A stretch of DNA of 16,332 bases from SKVJ01 sp964578745 (GCA_964578745.1 CAZODZ010000035.1:1-16332), one strand, 5' to 3'. Shown: positions 1-7,524, counted from the stretch's first letter. Notes: a model not told the origin generated them from the letters alone. A program made the numbers and translations.

Positions 1-499
1 CTTGACGGCGGCTTGAGCTACGAGGTCAAGCGGCAGATAGTGGAGCTCCTGGTCATGTGGGTGAAGGTGACGACAGCCGGTGAGGGGACTAACAGGCACA
101 TAGACGCCGAGGTGACCTTTGCATTCGACCGGGATGCGCTATGTAGTGACTGCACGGACATCCATCTAATGCTGCTGCATCCGCACACGGTCGCCCGGCA
201 CCGCCCCGTGACTGAATGTGCTGCCTGGGATCTGCGGCAATGACGCCGACCCGGAGGCTGTCCTTCCGCGCGAATGCGGTGAGCCTGTCAACGAGTGTGC
301 TCTTGCCGGCGCCGGGAGGTCCGTGACTCCCACCCGATGGGCCCTGCCGGGAGGGCTGATGTGCCACAGTAGCCGGTGGTTCTCTTCGTCGCTATTCTCG
401 ACGATGGTGATCAGCCTTACGAGAGCCCTCTTGTTACCTCACAGCATCTTGCTCTATCAGGCGTGCTGTCTTCTTGCTTACTCTGTCTGTTGTCGCCAC
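1..499 (-). pseudogene. meaB: MeaB/ArgK-type G-protein chaperone of methylmalonyl-CoA mutase, frameshifted, runs off left edge
   Basis: MeaB is a P-loop GTPase that protects and reloads adenosylcobalamin-dependent methylmalonyl-CoA mutase. A plausible GTG start at 499 follows AGGAG (508-512) by 8 nt and lies 46 nt after the cobA stop. The reading then breaks. LIEQ is followed by a stop, while GNKRALVRLITIVENSDEEN continues in another frame. VGVT and the Walker A stretch GPPGAGKSTLVDRLT lie in different frames, apparently one base short. After VIAADP the family stretch GAVPGDRVRMQQH needs a third frame and ends in TAG. Short matches (SRSNAK, KGHLG, SPAVV) scatter over frames down to base 1. 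Several substitutions come with the indels, so this looks decayed and not merely mis-sequenced. Family assignment is good; the state of the part outside the window is unknown. Confidence 0.8.
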
Positions 500-545
500 T
501 ATCTTATCTCCTGCGGTCGGGTCAAGTGGCTTGTGGGGTGATATC

Positions 546-1094
546 TTAGAGCTCAATCCCCCTGCGGGCATTGACGCCCTTGTGGTAATAGTGCTTCACC
601 TCGGCCATCTCTGTCACGAGGTCAACTGCATCTATGACTTCCTGAGGGGCGTACCGTCCGGTGAATACTATCTCGACGTTGTCCGGCTTGCTCTTCACCA
701 GTTCCAGGATATTCTCGAGGGAGATAAGGTTGAAGTGGTGTGCCGTCAGTATCTCATCGAATACAACGATGTCGTATTCTCCTGAGAGCATCGCTGCCCT
801 TGCTTTGCGCAGGCCATCCTCTGCCATGTCGATGTCCTGCTGTAGCGGTGAGTCCTTCACATGCACGAACTCCTTGCGGCCGTATTGCTCAATGGTGATA
901 TAAGGGCTGACCATCTTGGCGGATTCGAGCTCGCCGCACCATTGTCCTTTCATGAACTGGCCGATGTATGTCTTCAGGCCGCTGCCCATGGCACGGAAGG
1001 CGAGTCCGAGGGCAGCCGTGGTCTTGCCCTTGCAGTTGCCGGTGTATACTTGCGCGTAGCCCTTCTCGAGGCGTGCCCGTTTCTCCTCTGTCAT
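546..1094 (-). CDS. cobA: Corrinoid (cob(I)alamin) adenosyltransferase, CobA/BtuR type
   Basis: This cytoplasmic enzyme transfers the adenosyl group of ATP to cob(I)alamin or cobinamide, making adenosylcobalamin, the cofactor of methylmalonyl-CoA mutase. The 182-residue product has the usual family length. It shows the P-loop GNCKGKTTAALGLAFRAMG (about residues 19-37), the Walker-B-like DIVVFDEI (about 108-115), TGRYAP near 144, and the typical basic C-terminus HKGVNARRGIEL. The ATG overlaps the stop of the upstream B12-binding subunit gene by 4 nt (ATGA), which implies translational coupling; a GAGG lies 10 nt upstream of the start. It is intact although both flanking clusters of sequence are broken. 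It could serve other adenosylcobalamin enzymes or corrinoid salvage, which may explain why it was kept. Assignment is firm. Confidence 0.95.
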   Translation of the reverse strand: MTEEKRARLEKGYAQVYTGNCKGKTTAALGLAFRAMGSGLKTYIGQFMKGQWCGELESAKMVSPYITIEQYGRKEFVHVKDSPLQQDIDMAEDGLRKARAAMLSGEYDIVVFDEILTAHHFNLISLENILELVKSKPDNVEIVFTGRYAPQEVIDAVDLVTEMAEVKHYYHKGVNARRGIEL

Positions 1095-1504
1095 GACGCC
1101 TTGGCCTCGTATCTGTCGCTGTGTGCGGCAACTGTTTTCTTGATGTGCTCTACGATGGTCGGCAGCGCAGTGCCCGGTCCGAAATTGCCTGTTCCCCCCA
1201 GCTTCTTTGGTATCAGGCCACCGGCGATCACTGGGATATCACTGCCGCCGGACCTCTCCAGTGCGTCCACGACGTCAGCTGCGGTGTAGCGCATGCTGCC
1301 CGTATGGTCGGACAGGGCGATGATGCTTGCGTCCTTGTCGACAGCCGTCTTGGCGACTGCCTCGGCGGCCTGGTACCTGCCGAGGTAGATGATATCCATG
1401 CTGGCATCCCTGGAGGCGCGGGCAAGAACGAGAGCGCCTCTCTCGTGGGTGTTGCACCCCACCTTCCCGATGACTGCGCGGATTGTTTTCTGTTTGACTG
1501 TCAT
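1091..1504 (-). CDS. mcmB: Methylmalonyl-CoA mutase small (B12-binding) subunit, variant motif
   Basis: 137 residues matching the stand-alone cobalamin-binding domain of split methylmalonyl-CoA mutases, whose histidine becomes the lower axial cobalt ligand. The N-terminal stretch AVIGKVGCNTHERGALVLARASRDASMDIIYLGRYQ aligns with the family in segments. The His is present, but the motif DxHxxG reads NTHERG, with Asn in place of Asp. The glycine-rich stretch PVIAGGLIP and the distal FGPGTALPTIVEHI are recognisable, but the loop between them is about seven residues shorter than usual. The ATG at 1504 has TTGGAGG upstream (CCTCC at 1511-1515 on the plus strand), and the gene is coupled to cobA by a 4-nt overlap. 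The large-subunit partner next door is broken, so the protein may lack a partner or be under relaxed selection. The family is clear; activity is doubtful. Confidence 0.88.
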   Translation of the reverse strand: MTVKQKTIRAVIGKVGCNTHERGALVLARASRDASMDIIYLGRYQAAEAVAKTAVDKDASIIALSDHTGSMRYTAADVVDALERSGGSDIPVIAGGLIPKKLGGTGNFGPGTALPTIVEHIKKTVAAHSDRYEAKAS

Positions 1505-1526
1505 TAGTTGCCTCCAAGCAGGTTAG

Positions 1527-1536
1527 NNNNNNNNNN
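1527..1536. other. Assembly gap (10 N)
   Basis: Ten unknown bases lie between the ribosome binding site of the B12-binding subunit gene and the C-terminal codons of the mutase large-subunit remnant. The gap hides the remnant's stop codon. Ten Ns is often a placeholder length, so the true distance may differ. Confidence 0.99.
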
Positions 1537-2200
1537 TGTTTTCGGGATGTGCGCAAATTCGGGCGCCTCTACCTGGTTCAGCGGGTCGTAGCCGTAACCA
1601 TAGGCCATGCGGATAATGCCGACCGTCTCGCCGACAGTCACACCCGCCTTCGCAGCCTCAATGGTTGGTCGCACAGTATTCCCTCCTCTTCGGTCGCCGA
1701 GTACAGTTCCCTGGCGATCGCCTTCACCTTCTCCGGGTCGCGCGTCTTTCTCAGTCTCTTGATGCCTGCAATGGTGTGTGCAGCCGGAGCTTCTTTGAGT
1801 GCACCCTGCAGGCGCAGTTCTCTATCTCCCTGTTGAGGGGGCACTCCTCACCCTGGAACGCGTTGACGCCTGCGACCAGGCGTTTGCCTTGGTTGATCTC
1901 CGACTGGACACGCATCCTGCTCATATCTATCTGCTGCCGCAGCTGGCCTGACTCCAGGCACTTCCACATGCCGCCACTCTCCAACCTTACGGAGCTGCTC
2001 GTTGGCGCCTTCCTCTGGTCTCGAAGAAGTTAGGCTCTGCGTCCATGGAGAACACCGTTGGGCCTATCTCGTCAAGACTCAACCTGCGCTCGTTGATCAT
2101 GTCAGTGTAGACAGCGGTGGCCGCCGCAAGGACGTGGGCCCTCCCCTGTATCGCAGTCATACCCGACTGTCAGGCGACCGATTGCGCCTGTTCTCTGTTC
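1537..2200 (-). pseudogene. mcmA: Methylmalonyl-CoA mutase large-subunit remnant with frameshifts and a large internal deletion
   Basis: The large subunit binds acyl-CoA in a TIM barrel of about 550 residues; only about 210 codons can be recognised here, in three frames. From the 5' side: GMTAIQGRAHVLAAATAVYT...IGPTVFSMDAEPNFFE matches the barrel just before the usual EIAKFRAARRLWA. After about ten unclear codons it jumps to SGGMWKCLESGQLRQQIDMS...GKRLVAGVNAF, which belongs near the C-terminus. IKRLRKTRDPEKVKAIARELY then VRPTIEAAKAGVTVGE...GYGYDPLNQVEAPEF follow in further frames. About 200 residues between FFE and SGGMW are missing, including substrate-site segments, and the N-terminal section is not recognisable. 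At least three frame changes are needed. The end runs into the N gap. The 5' boundary is uncertain. An assembly collapse is the main alternative. Confidence 0.8.
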
Positions 2201-2326
2201 TGTGAAGCTGACGAGAGGCTGGCTCGTATACACAAAGCATACTCTTTTTCCCCAGCAAGTGGGAAAGGGAGACCGGGCACCGCCGTGCGGGAGTGGTGCG
2301 ACCCCTTGGATAAACAGTATGGACAG

Positions 2327-2733
2327 CTATGTATCGAGATACCTGTCGAATGACAGGACGGCGTTGAGCAGTCCGTCTGCTCCGGCTGCCACATGCTCCT
2401 GCTTCATGCCCTCTGCAGCCATATTCTCAATGAAATCGCCGGGCTTGGTATCTATCTAGTGAAGGTTTGCCTTGTGGGGATGGCGCACGTCGATGGTGAA
2501 GCAGATGGGGCCGGGAATGACGTTTGCCGCCGTGCAAAGAGGTTGTCCATATCATCGATAGTGACGGCACACCCTCGTGCTTTGCAGGCCTGCACAAACC
2601 AGTCGCGCACTTCCCGGTCGGCGTCAGTGGTGGTGAGCCGGGTGATGCCCCAATTTGGACTTGTACTGGAGGGTGCACGCTCCCTGGTCATGGCCGACAG
2701 CCGGTCGCCATTAGCTCTCGCCTGTTCCATCAT
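2327..2733 (-). pseudogene. M20-family amidohydrolase (N-carbamoyl-amino-acid hydrolase/allantoate amidohydrolase type) remnant
   Basis: M20 amidases of this branch are metal hydrolases of about 400 residues that release amino acids from N-carbamoyl or ureido compounds. The remnant begins ATGATG at 2733 behind GAGG. It opens with ITRLTTTDADREVRDWFVQ and GCAVTIDDMDNLFARR, the standard N-terminus (about the first 70 residues). The next recognisable stretch, in another frame, is NVIPGPICFTIDVRHP from the dimerisation domain, then an in-frame TAG (2456-2458), DFIENMAAEGMK, and directly the C-terminal EHVAAGADGLLNAVLSFDR and a stop at 2327. The metal-binding His/Asp/Glu segments between these pieces are absent, so no catalytic centre remains. 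Both gene ends survive while the middle is gone in two places. The 126 nt between this stop and the mutase remnant contain nothing I can assign. Confidence 0.75.
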
Positions 2734-2825
2734 GCATGTGCATCCTCGCCGATTGTCCTCACGGGACGGGACTCTTTGCCCCGGCGGGATACGCGTGTTG
2801 GACAGGAAGCCCTGTCAACAGCGCC

Positions 2826-3785
2826 CTATCTGTACCACTCCGGGTGGGCACGGACTTCCTTGATGAAGTCCTCGACGATGGCGTCGACAGTGCCGTACTG
2901 CGGCCTCCAGCCCCACTCTTCGCGTGCGGGTGTGTCGTCCAGGGCATCGAACCGCAATGCCTTGAAGTACTGGACCACCACGTCATCGGGGTCGTACGTT
3001 ATCTGCGCATCGGGTATGAACTTCTTTATGGAGGCCTCGATCTCTTGAGGGGCCACCGACCTGTTCACGCCGGCGATGTTGTAGTTGACCATCTTAATCC
3101 TGTCCGGGCTCGCGTCTGCAAGGACGGCGAACGCAGCGGCAGTATCCTTGTAATAGATGAGTGGGAGTCCGCGATCGGGGAGCCCGTAGCAGGAATAGGG
3201 TTTGCCCTGTGCCGCCGCCTCGATCATCCACGAGTTGTACTGGCCGATCGCCCGTGTCTTGATCAACGGGCCTACCAGCGATGGTATGCGGACGGACCTG
3301 AAGTCTGTATTGAACTTCTTACGGTAGAACCGGCCGAGCAGCTCACCAAAGACCTTACTCGCTCCGTACATGGTCGTCGGCCGCTGAAGTGTCGTGTCCG
3401 TGATGACGGGGTCGGTGTCAAGGCCGTATGTGGCTGTGGTGCTGGCCATGATGAGCTTGTTGGGTCCGAACAGCCGGACTGCCTCGAGCATGTTCCTCGT
3501 CCCGACGACGTTGACCTGGAAGGCCGCCCACGGGTTCGCTTCCGAAGGCAGGCTGAGCATCGCCGCCAGGTGAAATACGCAATCGAGCTTGTACTGCGTG
3601 AAGACATTCATGACCTGGGGCCAGTCTGAGATGTCTCCCAATACTATGGTGGGCTTGTGACTAGCATTGTCCCAGTGTGTCGAAGGAGCTCGGTCAAGGA
3701 TCACTACGTCCTCGCCCCGCTCCAATAACTGGTCCACCAGTGCTGTCCCAATGAATCCGGTCCCTCCTGTAACGAGCTTCGCCAT
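2826..3785 (-). CDS. SDR NAD-dependent epimerase/dehydratase, L-threonine-3-dehydrogenase-like
   Basis: A 319-residue extended short-chain dehydrogenase. The start at 3785 (MAKLVTGGTGFIG) is preferred over an upstream in-frame ATG because GGAGGTG lies 7 nt before it and the Rossmann strand starts at once. Visible features are TGGTGFIG (about residues 6-13), DISDWPQV for the cofactor, VFHLAAMLS, NVVGTRNMLEA, the serine/threonine cluster ASTTATYG, and catalytic YGASK. The C-terminal half (GLPLIYYKDTAAAF, YNIAG, PDAQITYDPDD, AREEWGWRPQYG) resembles the SDR-type L-threonine dehydrogenases, which oxidise threonine to 2-amino-3-ketobutyrate with NAD. Sugar-nucleotide epimerase is the alternative. 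It lies 80 nt upstream of the M20 remnant on the same strand. No frameshift is seen here, so the decay stops before this gene. Confidence 0.85.
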   Translation of the reverse strand: MAKLVTGGTGFIGTALVDQLLERGEDVVILDRAPSTHWDNASHKPTIVLGDISDWPQVMNVFTQYKLDCVFHLAAMLSLPSEANPWAAFQVNVVGTRNMLEAVRLFGPNKLIMASTTATYGLDTDPVITDTTLQRPTTMYGASKVFGELLGRFYRKKFNTDFRSVRIPSLVGPLIKTRAIGQYNSWMIEAAAQGKPYSCYGLPDRGLPLIYYKDTAAAFAVLADASPDRIKMVNYNIAGVNRSVAPQEIEASIKKFIPDAQITYDPDDVVVQYFKALRFDALDDTPAREEWGWRPQYGTVDAIVEDFIKEVRAHPEWYR

Positions 3786-3990
3786 CGCTGTACACCTCCG
3801 GCTATAGTCTGGATTGCCTGTCCCCGCTCTACGGCGGATACATCCAGATGATACGTGATAGCGTCCTGATGTACCAGACTCTGCGCGCATATAAAGAGCA
3901 TGGCTGGGGACGGTCTGGCTGTGCTAGACTGCGCTCGCTTCCGGCACCTGTTCAGTGGCAGCGTTCCGTGGAGTGGTAAGGAGTAGTCCG

Positions 3991-5214
3991 GTGGTGTCTG
4001 TCGGCCGACAACGACGAGGGCTTGCCTATGTTTCTGTGTTACATGGTCTTGTTCATGTGCTGGAGCTATCCTACGGCGTGGTACTCGTATCGGTTGCAGA
4101 GGACCTGGGCATCACGCTTGTGACCCTCGGTGTGCTCGCCAATGTCTTCGGCTTTGCCTATGGGACGATGGCACTGCCGGTGGGAGTGATGGCGGACCGC
4201 GCCAGCGGCACCAGGCTACTGGGATTGTGCTCACTCTCGGTGGCGGGAGCCGCCATTCTTATCGGGCTTGCACAGGGTACCGTCTTGCTTGGCATTGGTA
4301 TGGCCAGCCTGGGCATCGCACTGGGCGTCTTCCATCCAGTTGCGATGACGTTCGTGTCGCGTATAGCCACCAGTACCGGTCTCGGCTTTGCGTACCTCGG
4401 TACCGGCGGCAATATCGGCCTTGCGCTTGGCCCGGTAGTCGCGGGCGCGATAGCCTCCAGCCTCGGCTGGCGCTATGCGTATGGGCTTATGTCCGTGCCT
4501 GCACTAATACTTGGCCGCCTGTTCCTGAGGCTGCCCGTGGTGGCGCGCAACGTCACCGAGACAGGCGAATCCCTGCCAGTGGAGGTTCCGCCTTCTATCA
4601 AGCCGTATGTCGTGCCTCTTGCCCTTGTCCTCATCGTGGGAGTGCTGAACGGGCTTATCTACCGGGGGGTCGTCACCTTCCTGCCTACCCATCTCAGTGG
4701 TAGTATAGGCAGGACAATCGCCGGGTTCGACGCGGTCATGTTGGCGGGCTCGTTCACCACCATTGCGCTCCTGTTCGGCGTGGTCGGCCAGTTCCTCGGC
4801 GGCTATTTCTCCGACAGGTACCGGAGGGAGTGGCTTGCGGTCATCTCGACCATCGTGTCCATCCCTGCACTGGCTGCAGTGTGGGGCTTTAGCGGGATGG
4901 TGTTGCTGGGCTCGGCAGCAGTGTTTGCCTTCTTCCACTTTATGGGACAGCCTGTGTTCAACGCCCTCATCGCCGATTACTGTCCAAACTGCTGGCGCGG
5001 CCGGATGTTCGGCGTTTACTTCTTTTGTACGTTTGGTGTGGGCTCGTTCTCTGCGAGCTTCCTCGGCTATATCGCTGAGCAACAGGGCGTTGCCACGGTC
5101 TTCTTTGTGTGCGGGCTCATTGGCATCCTTGCCGCCGCATTCACACTCCCGCTGCTCGTGAGGTCCTACCGCAAGGAACGCAACACCGGAGCTGTGGAGC
5201 CATCGGTCCCATGA
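3991..5214 (+). CDS. Major facilitator superfamily (MFS) transporter
   Basis: An inner-membrane secondary transporter of about 407 residues with roughly 12 hydrophobic segments in two halves, the usual MFS length. Visible signatures include the loop after helix 2 (GVMADRASGTRLLG, matching the MFS A-type motif GxxxDRxGxR), GIALGVFHPVAM in helix 4, and GGYFSDRYRREWLAV at the equivalent place in the second half. The start chosen is GTG 3991, because AAGGAG at 3978-3983 lies 7 nt upstream; a GTG at 3955 in the same frame has no such site. The substrate cannot be told from sequence. The gene is divergent from the threonine-dehydrogenase-like SDR and is followed after about 45 nt by the DUF89 gene, so those two may be cotranscribed. 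The cytosolic-looking CPNCWRGR near the C-terminal third is a curiosity. Confidence 0.9.
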   Translation: MVSVGRQRRGLAYVSVLHGLVHVLELSYGVVLVSVAEDLGITLVTLGVLANVFGFAYGTMALPVGVMADRASGTRLLGLCSLSVAGAAILIGLAQGTVLLGIGMASLGIALGVFHPVAMTFVSRIATSTGLGFAYLGTGGNIGLALGPVVAGAIASSLGWRYAYGLMSVPALILGRLFLRLPVVARNVTETGESLPVEVPPSIKPYVVPLALVLIVGVLNGLIYRGVVTFLPTHLSGSIGRTIAGFDAVMLAGSFTTIALLFGVVGQFLGGYFSDRYRREWLAVISTIVSIPALAAVWGFSGMVLLGSAAVFAFFHFMGQPVFNALIADYCPNCWRGRMFGVYFFCTFGVGSFSASFLGYIAEQQGVATVFFVCGLIGILAAAFTLPLLVRSYRKERNTGAVEPSVP

Positions 5215-5263
5215 GCGACCTTCTCTCGGCTGCCTGCAGCCTGCCGGCGATGGAAACGTGCCC

Positions 5264-6130
5264 ATGAAGATGACGCTTCCGTGCATAGCTTGCTTCATGC
5301 GCCAGGCTGTGGAGACGGTGCAGCGCGCTACTGATGACCCGCACGTACGCCTTGAGGTCATCAAAGAGGTTTGCCGGCTTGTCGACACTGTAACAGAAGA
5401 GACCACGCCGCCTGACTTTGCCGAGCAGCTCTACGCCACCGTATACCGCATGACAGGAAACCCCGACCCGTTTGTTGAAGTCAAACGTGAAGCCAATGCG
5501 CTCGTGATGGCGATCGAGCCTCGACTCAGAGAAGCAGTGGAGCAATCTCGAGACCCGCTCCTTGTGGCAGTAAAACTGTCTATCGTGGGTAATTCGATGG
5601 ATCTGGGTGTCGTCCATGAGTACGGCGATGTGAAGGGACTGGCCCACCGTGTGCTCTCGACAGGTCTTGCCATGGATGACTATGGCACCTTCGTTGAGAG
5701 GTTGCGCTCGGCAAGGCACGTTGCGGTCGTGGGTGACAACAACGGGGAGATAGTCTTCGACAGGCTGCTGCTCGAGCAGATGAAGCGCATGAACAACTGC
5801 CGCTACACGTACATTGTACGCGGTGGACCGGTCATCAACGATGTGACGCGCGAGGATGCACTCGCGGTCGGCATAGGCCGACTGGCCGACATTGTGGACA
5901 CCGGCGTGGCTGCTCCGGGACTGGTGTTGAGCACGTGCTCGGACGCAGCGCGGCGCGTCTTCTACGAGGCGGACATGGTGGTATCGAAAGGTCAGGGCAA
6001 TTATGAGTCGCTCAGCGATGCATCTCGGGAGATGTTCTTCCTTCTCCTCGTCAAGTGTGACGTGGTCGCGAAGGACCTCGGCGCTCCGGTCGGTGGCGCT
6101 GTTGTGCTGCGCCGGGACGCTGGCGGCTGA
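5264..6130 (+). CDS. DUF89/ARMT1-like metal-dependent phosphatase
   Basis: A soluble protein of about 288 residues from the DUF89 family, metal-dependent phosphatases proposed to remove damaged or excess phospho-metabolites. Family landmarks are present in order: LPCIACFMRQA at the N-terminus with the CxxC pair, GNSMDLG near residue 110, VGDNNGEIVFD (usually DNAGEIVFD) with the metal-binding Asp/Asn and Glu, VRGGPVINDVTREDA, and VSKGQGNYESL. The C-terminus FFLLLVKCDVVAKDLGAPVGG is typical, so the gene is complete. The start is uncertain: GTG 5258 adds two residues, and ATG 5264 gives the usual MKMTLPC opening. It follows the MFS gene on the same strand. The last 80 nt overlap, antisense, the tail of the pseudouridine synthase ORF. 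The substrate is unknown. Confidence 0.88.
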   Translation: MKMTLPCIACFMRQAVETVQRATDDPHVRLEVIKEVCRLVDTVTEETTPPDFAEQLYATVYRMTGNPDPFVEVKREANALVMAIEPRLREAVEQSRDPLLVAVKLSIVGNSMDLGVVHEYGDVKGLAHRVLSTGLAMDDYGTFVERLRSARHVAVVGDNNGEIVFDRLLLEQMKRMNNCRYTYIVRGGPVINDVTREDALAVGIGRLADIVDTGVAAPGLVLSTCSDAARRVFYEADMVVSKGQGNYESLSDASREMFFLLLVKCDVVAKDLGAPVGGAVVLRRDAGG

Positions 6131-7484
6131 GTTGCCCGCGGGGACGTGGTGGCCGTGACGTGGCCCTTCCGTCTGTGTCTGTCGGGGCGCGCCGGTGGGT
6201 CTTCTGATGTATAGCGCGACGTGTTTTCCTGGTGCTGGTATCCGAGGTAGATGGCCTGCGCTGCTGTGGCTGTGGGCCACGCTCGAAGTCTCGCGTGGCA
6301 GCAGGTGTTTTGCCGACCCGTCGACGGCTGCCCATGTCAGTCTGACGATCAGGTACACATCCGCGCGTGCTCCTGCCTGTTGCTGGTTCGTGGCCGACTC
6401 GTGACTGGCTTGCTTGCTGCGCGGTCCCGCCTTGCGTGCTTGTCGCTTTGCGCCTGTATGAAGTTGCCGTTCGGACACGCTGAGTCCCCCGCACCTTCTC
6501 ACCCCGCGTTGTCCTTTGGTTCCACAACGGAACCGTCGTGTCTACGGGGGCCCCTGCTCTCAGGGCGTTCCTTGAACGAGGGCGCAACGGCCCGTGTGAG
6601 GAACGTACTGTCGAACGACGTTGTCCGCCCGCTTCGGTGCCTGCTGCTTTCCTGCCCGGCTCGCTTTGAGGCTGTATCTTTGTGGCAGCTGCTGGCACCG
6701 GGCGTCTCCGGCGTTCTCCCGTTTGTTTCTCTCTGAGGTCCGCCGCTGGCGTGGCACGGTGCATAAGTGCCTTCAGCTCCTTGTCTCTGAGTTCCCGGCA
6801 ACTCCCCTCGGGCAGGTCGCCGAGGACAAGGCTACCTATGCGTACACGTCTCAGTGACAGCACGTCGTGGCCGAGCGCCTGGAACATGCGCCGGACCTGG
6901 CGTTTGCGCCCTTCATGTATGGTGACGCTGTAGACGTATTCCTCTTCGCCCTCATCCTCTTTGATGGCATGGACACGTGCTGGCCACGTGAGCTGGTCTT
7001 CAATCTCAATGCCCTCTTGCAGCTGGCGCATATCCTGGGTGGTGAGTGGTTTGGTGGTTGTGACCTCATACTCTTTCTCGTGCTCGTAGCGTGGGTGCGT
7101 CAACTCGTGTGTCAGGTCACCATCGTTTGTGAGGATGAGCAGCCCGGTGCTGTCTTCGTCCAGTCGGCCCACCGGGTAGAGACGGGCGTTGCGGTATTTC
7201 TCAGGGAGCAGGTCTATCACGGTCGGGCGACCACGGTCGTCCTCGGTGGTCGAGATGACTCCCCCCGGTTTGTTCATCATGAGATAGATACGCTGCGGTC
7301 GGAAGAGGCCAACCTGCTGGCCGGATACGGTGATAGTGTCATGGTCGATGTCAACGGGTTCCATGAATGATGACGCGAGCCTGCCATTAATCTTGACGGC
7401 CCCGCTCTTCACAAGGTTGGCGACCTTGCGTCGGGAACCATAGCCGGCATCGGTAAGCACGCGTACTAGCGATTGTGTGTTCAC
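6051..7484 (-). CDS. rluB: RluB/RsuA-family rRNA pseudouridine synthase with a long basic C-terminal tail
   Basis: It isomerises a specific uridine in rRNA (family targets: 23S U2605 for RluB, 16S U516 for RsuA). The N-terminal S4 RNA-binding domain covers about residues 2-60 (LVRVLTDAGYGSRRKVANLVKSGAVKINGR). The catalytic domain follows, with MNKPGGVIST, the catalytic-Asp motif GRLDEDSTGLLILTNDG, KEYEV and GRKRQVRRMFQALGHDV. The core ends around residue 240 (SCRELRDKELKAL), the usual family length. Another 235 or so residues, rich in Arg, Pro, Thr, Gln and Ser with no predicted fold visible, follow to the stop at 6051. Basic disordered tails occur in some homologues, but this one is very long and its last 80 nt lie antisense to DUF89. 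A frameshift extending the ORF is possible. The GTG start has no nearby Shine-Dalgarno. The core is firm; the tail is not. Confidence 0.85.
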   Translation of the reverse strand: MNTQSLVRVLTDAGYGSRRKVANLVKSGAVKINGRLASSFMEPVDIDHDTITVSGQQVGLFRPQRIYLMMNKPGGVISTTEDDRGRPTVIDLLPEKYRNARLYPVGRLDEDSTGLLILTNDGDLTHELTHPRYEHEKEYEVTTTKPLTTQDMRQLQEGIEIEDQLTWPARVHAIKEDEGEEEYVYSVTIHEGRKRQVRRMFQALGHDVLSLRRVRIGSLVLGDLPEGSCRELRDKELKALMHRATPAADLREKQTGERRRRPVPAAATKIQPQSEPGRKAAGTEAGGQRRSTVRSSHGPLRPRSRNALRAGAPVDTTVPLWNQRTTRGEKVRGTQRVRTATSYRRKATSTQGGTAQQASQSRVGHEPATGRSTRGCVPDRQTDMGSRRRVGKTPAATRDFERGPQPQQRRPSTSDTSTRKTRRAIHQKTHRRAPTDTDGRATSRPPRPRGQLSRQRPGAAQQRHRPERRGPSRPRHT

Positions 7485-7487
7485 GGC

Positions 7488-7524
7488 GGAGTGACTGCGG
7501 ATTGACGCCTCCTGACGTCACTCC
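7488..7524. repeat. Inverted repeat GGAGTGAC / GTCACTCC in divergent intergenic region
   Basis: Perfect 8-bp arms lie at 7488-7495 and 7517-7524, 21 nt apart, between the divergent pseudouridine synthase and dehydrogenase genes. The right arm overlaps the 8-bp palindrome TGACGTCA (7513-7520) and abuts a -10 element. Placement fits an operator, but no regulator is known from this window. Confidence 0.5.

Noticed and set aside
1..545. MeaB breaks as pure sequencing error
   Set aside because: At least two breaks look like one-base G-run changes, but several substitutions and a stop in conserved motifs accompany them, so error alone does not suffice; not fully excluded without reads.
2736..3629. 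Plus-strand open frame of 297 codons
   Set aside because: It is the mirror of the SDR gene, which has Rossmann and YxxxK motifs and a ribosome site.
4504..5406. Minus-strand open frame of 300 codons
   Set aside because: It lies antisense to the MFS transporter, is hydrophilic and His/Arg-rich, and has no recognisable domain.
5141..6502. Long minus-strand open frame of 453 codons antisense to DUF89
   Set aside because: The plus strand carries a complete DUF89 protein with its motifs in order; the antisense frame shows no family and results from GC-rich codon use.
7513..7520. TGACGTCA as a CREB-like site
   Set aside because: That meaning is eukaryotic; here it is only kept as a palindrome inside a bacterial promoter spacer.
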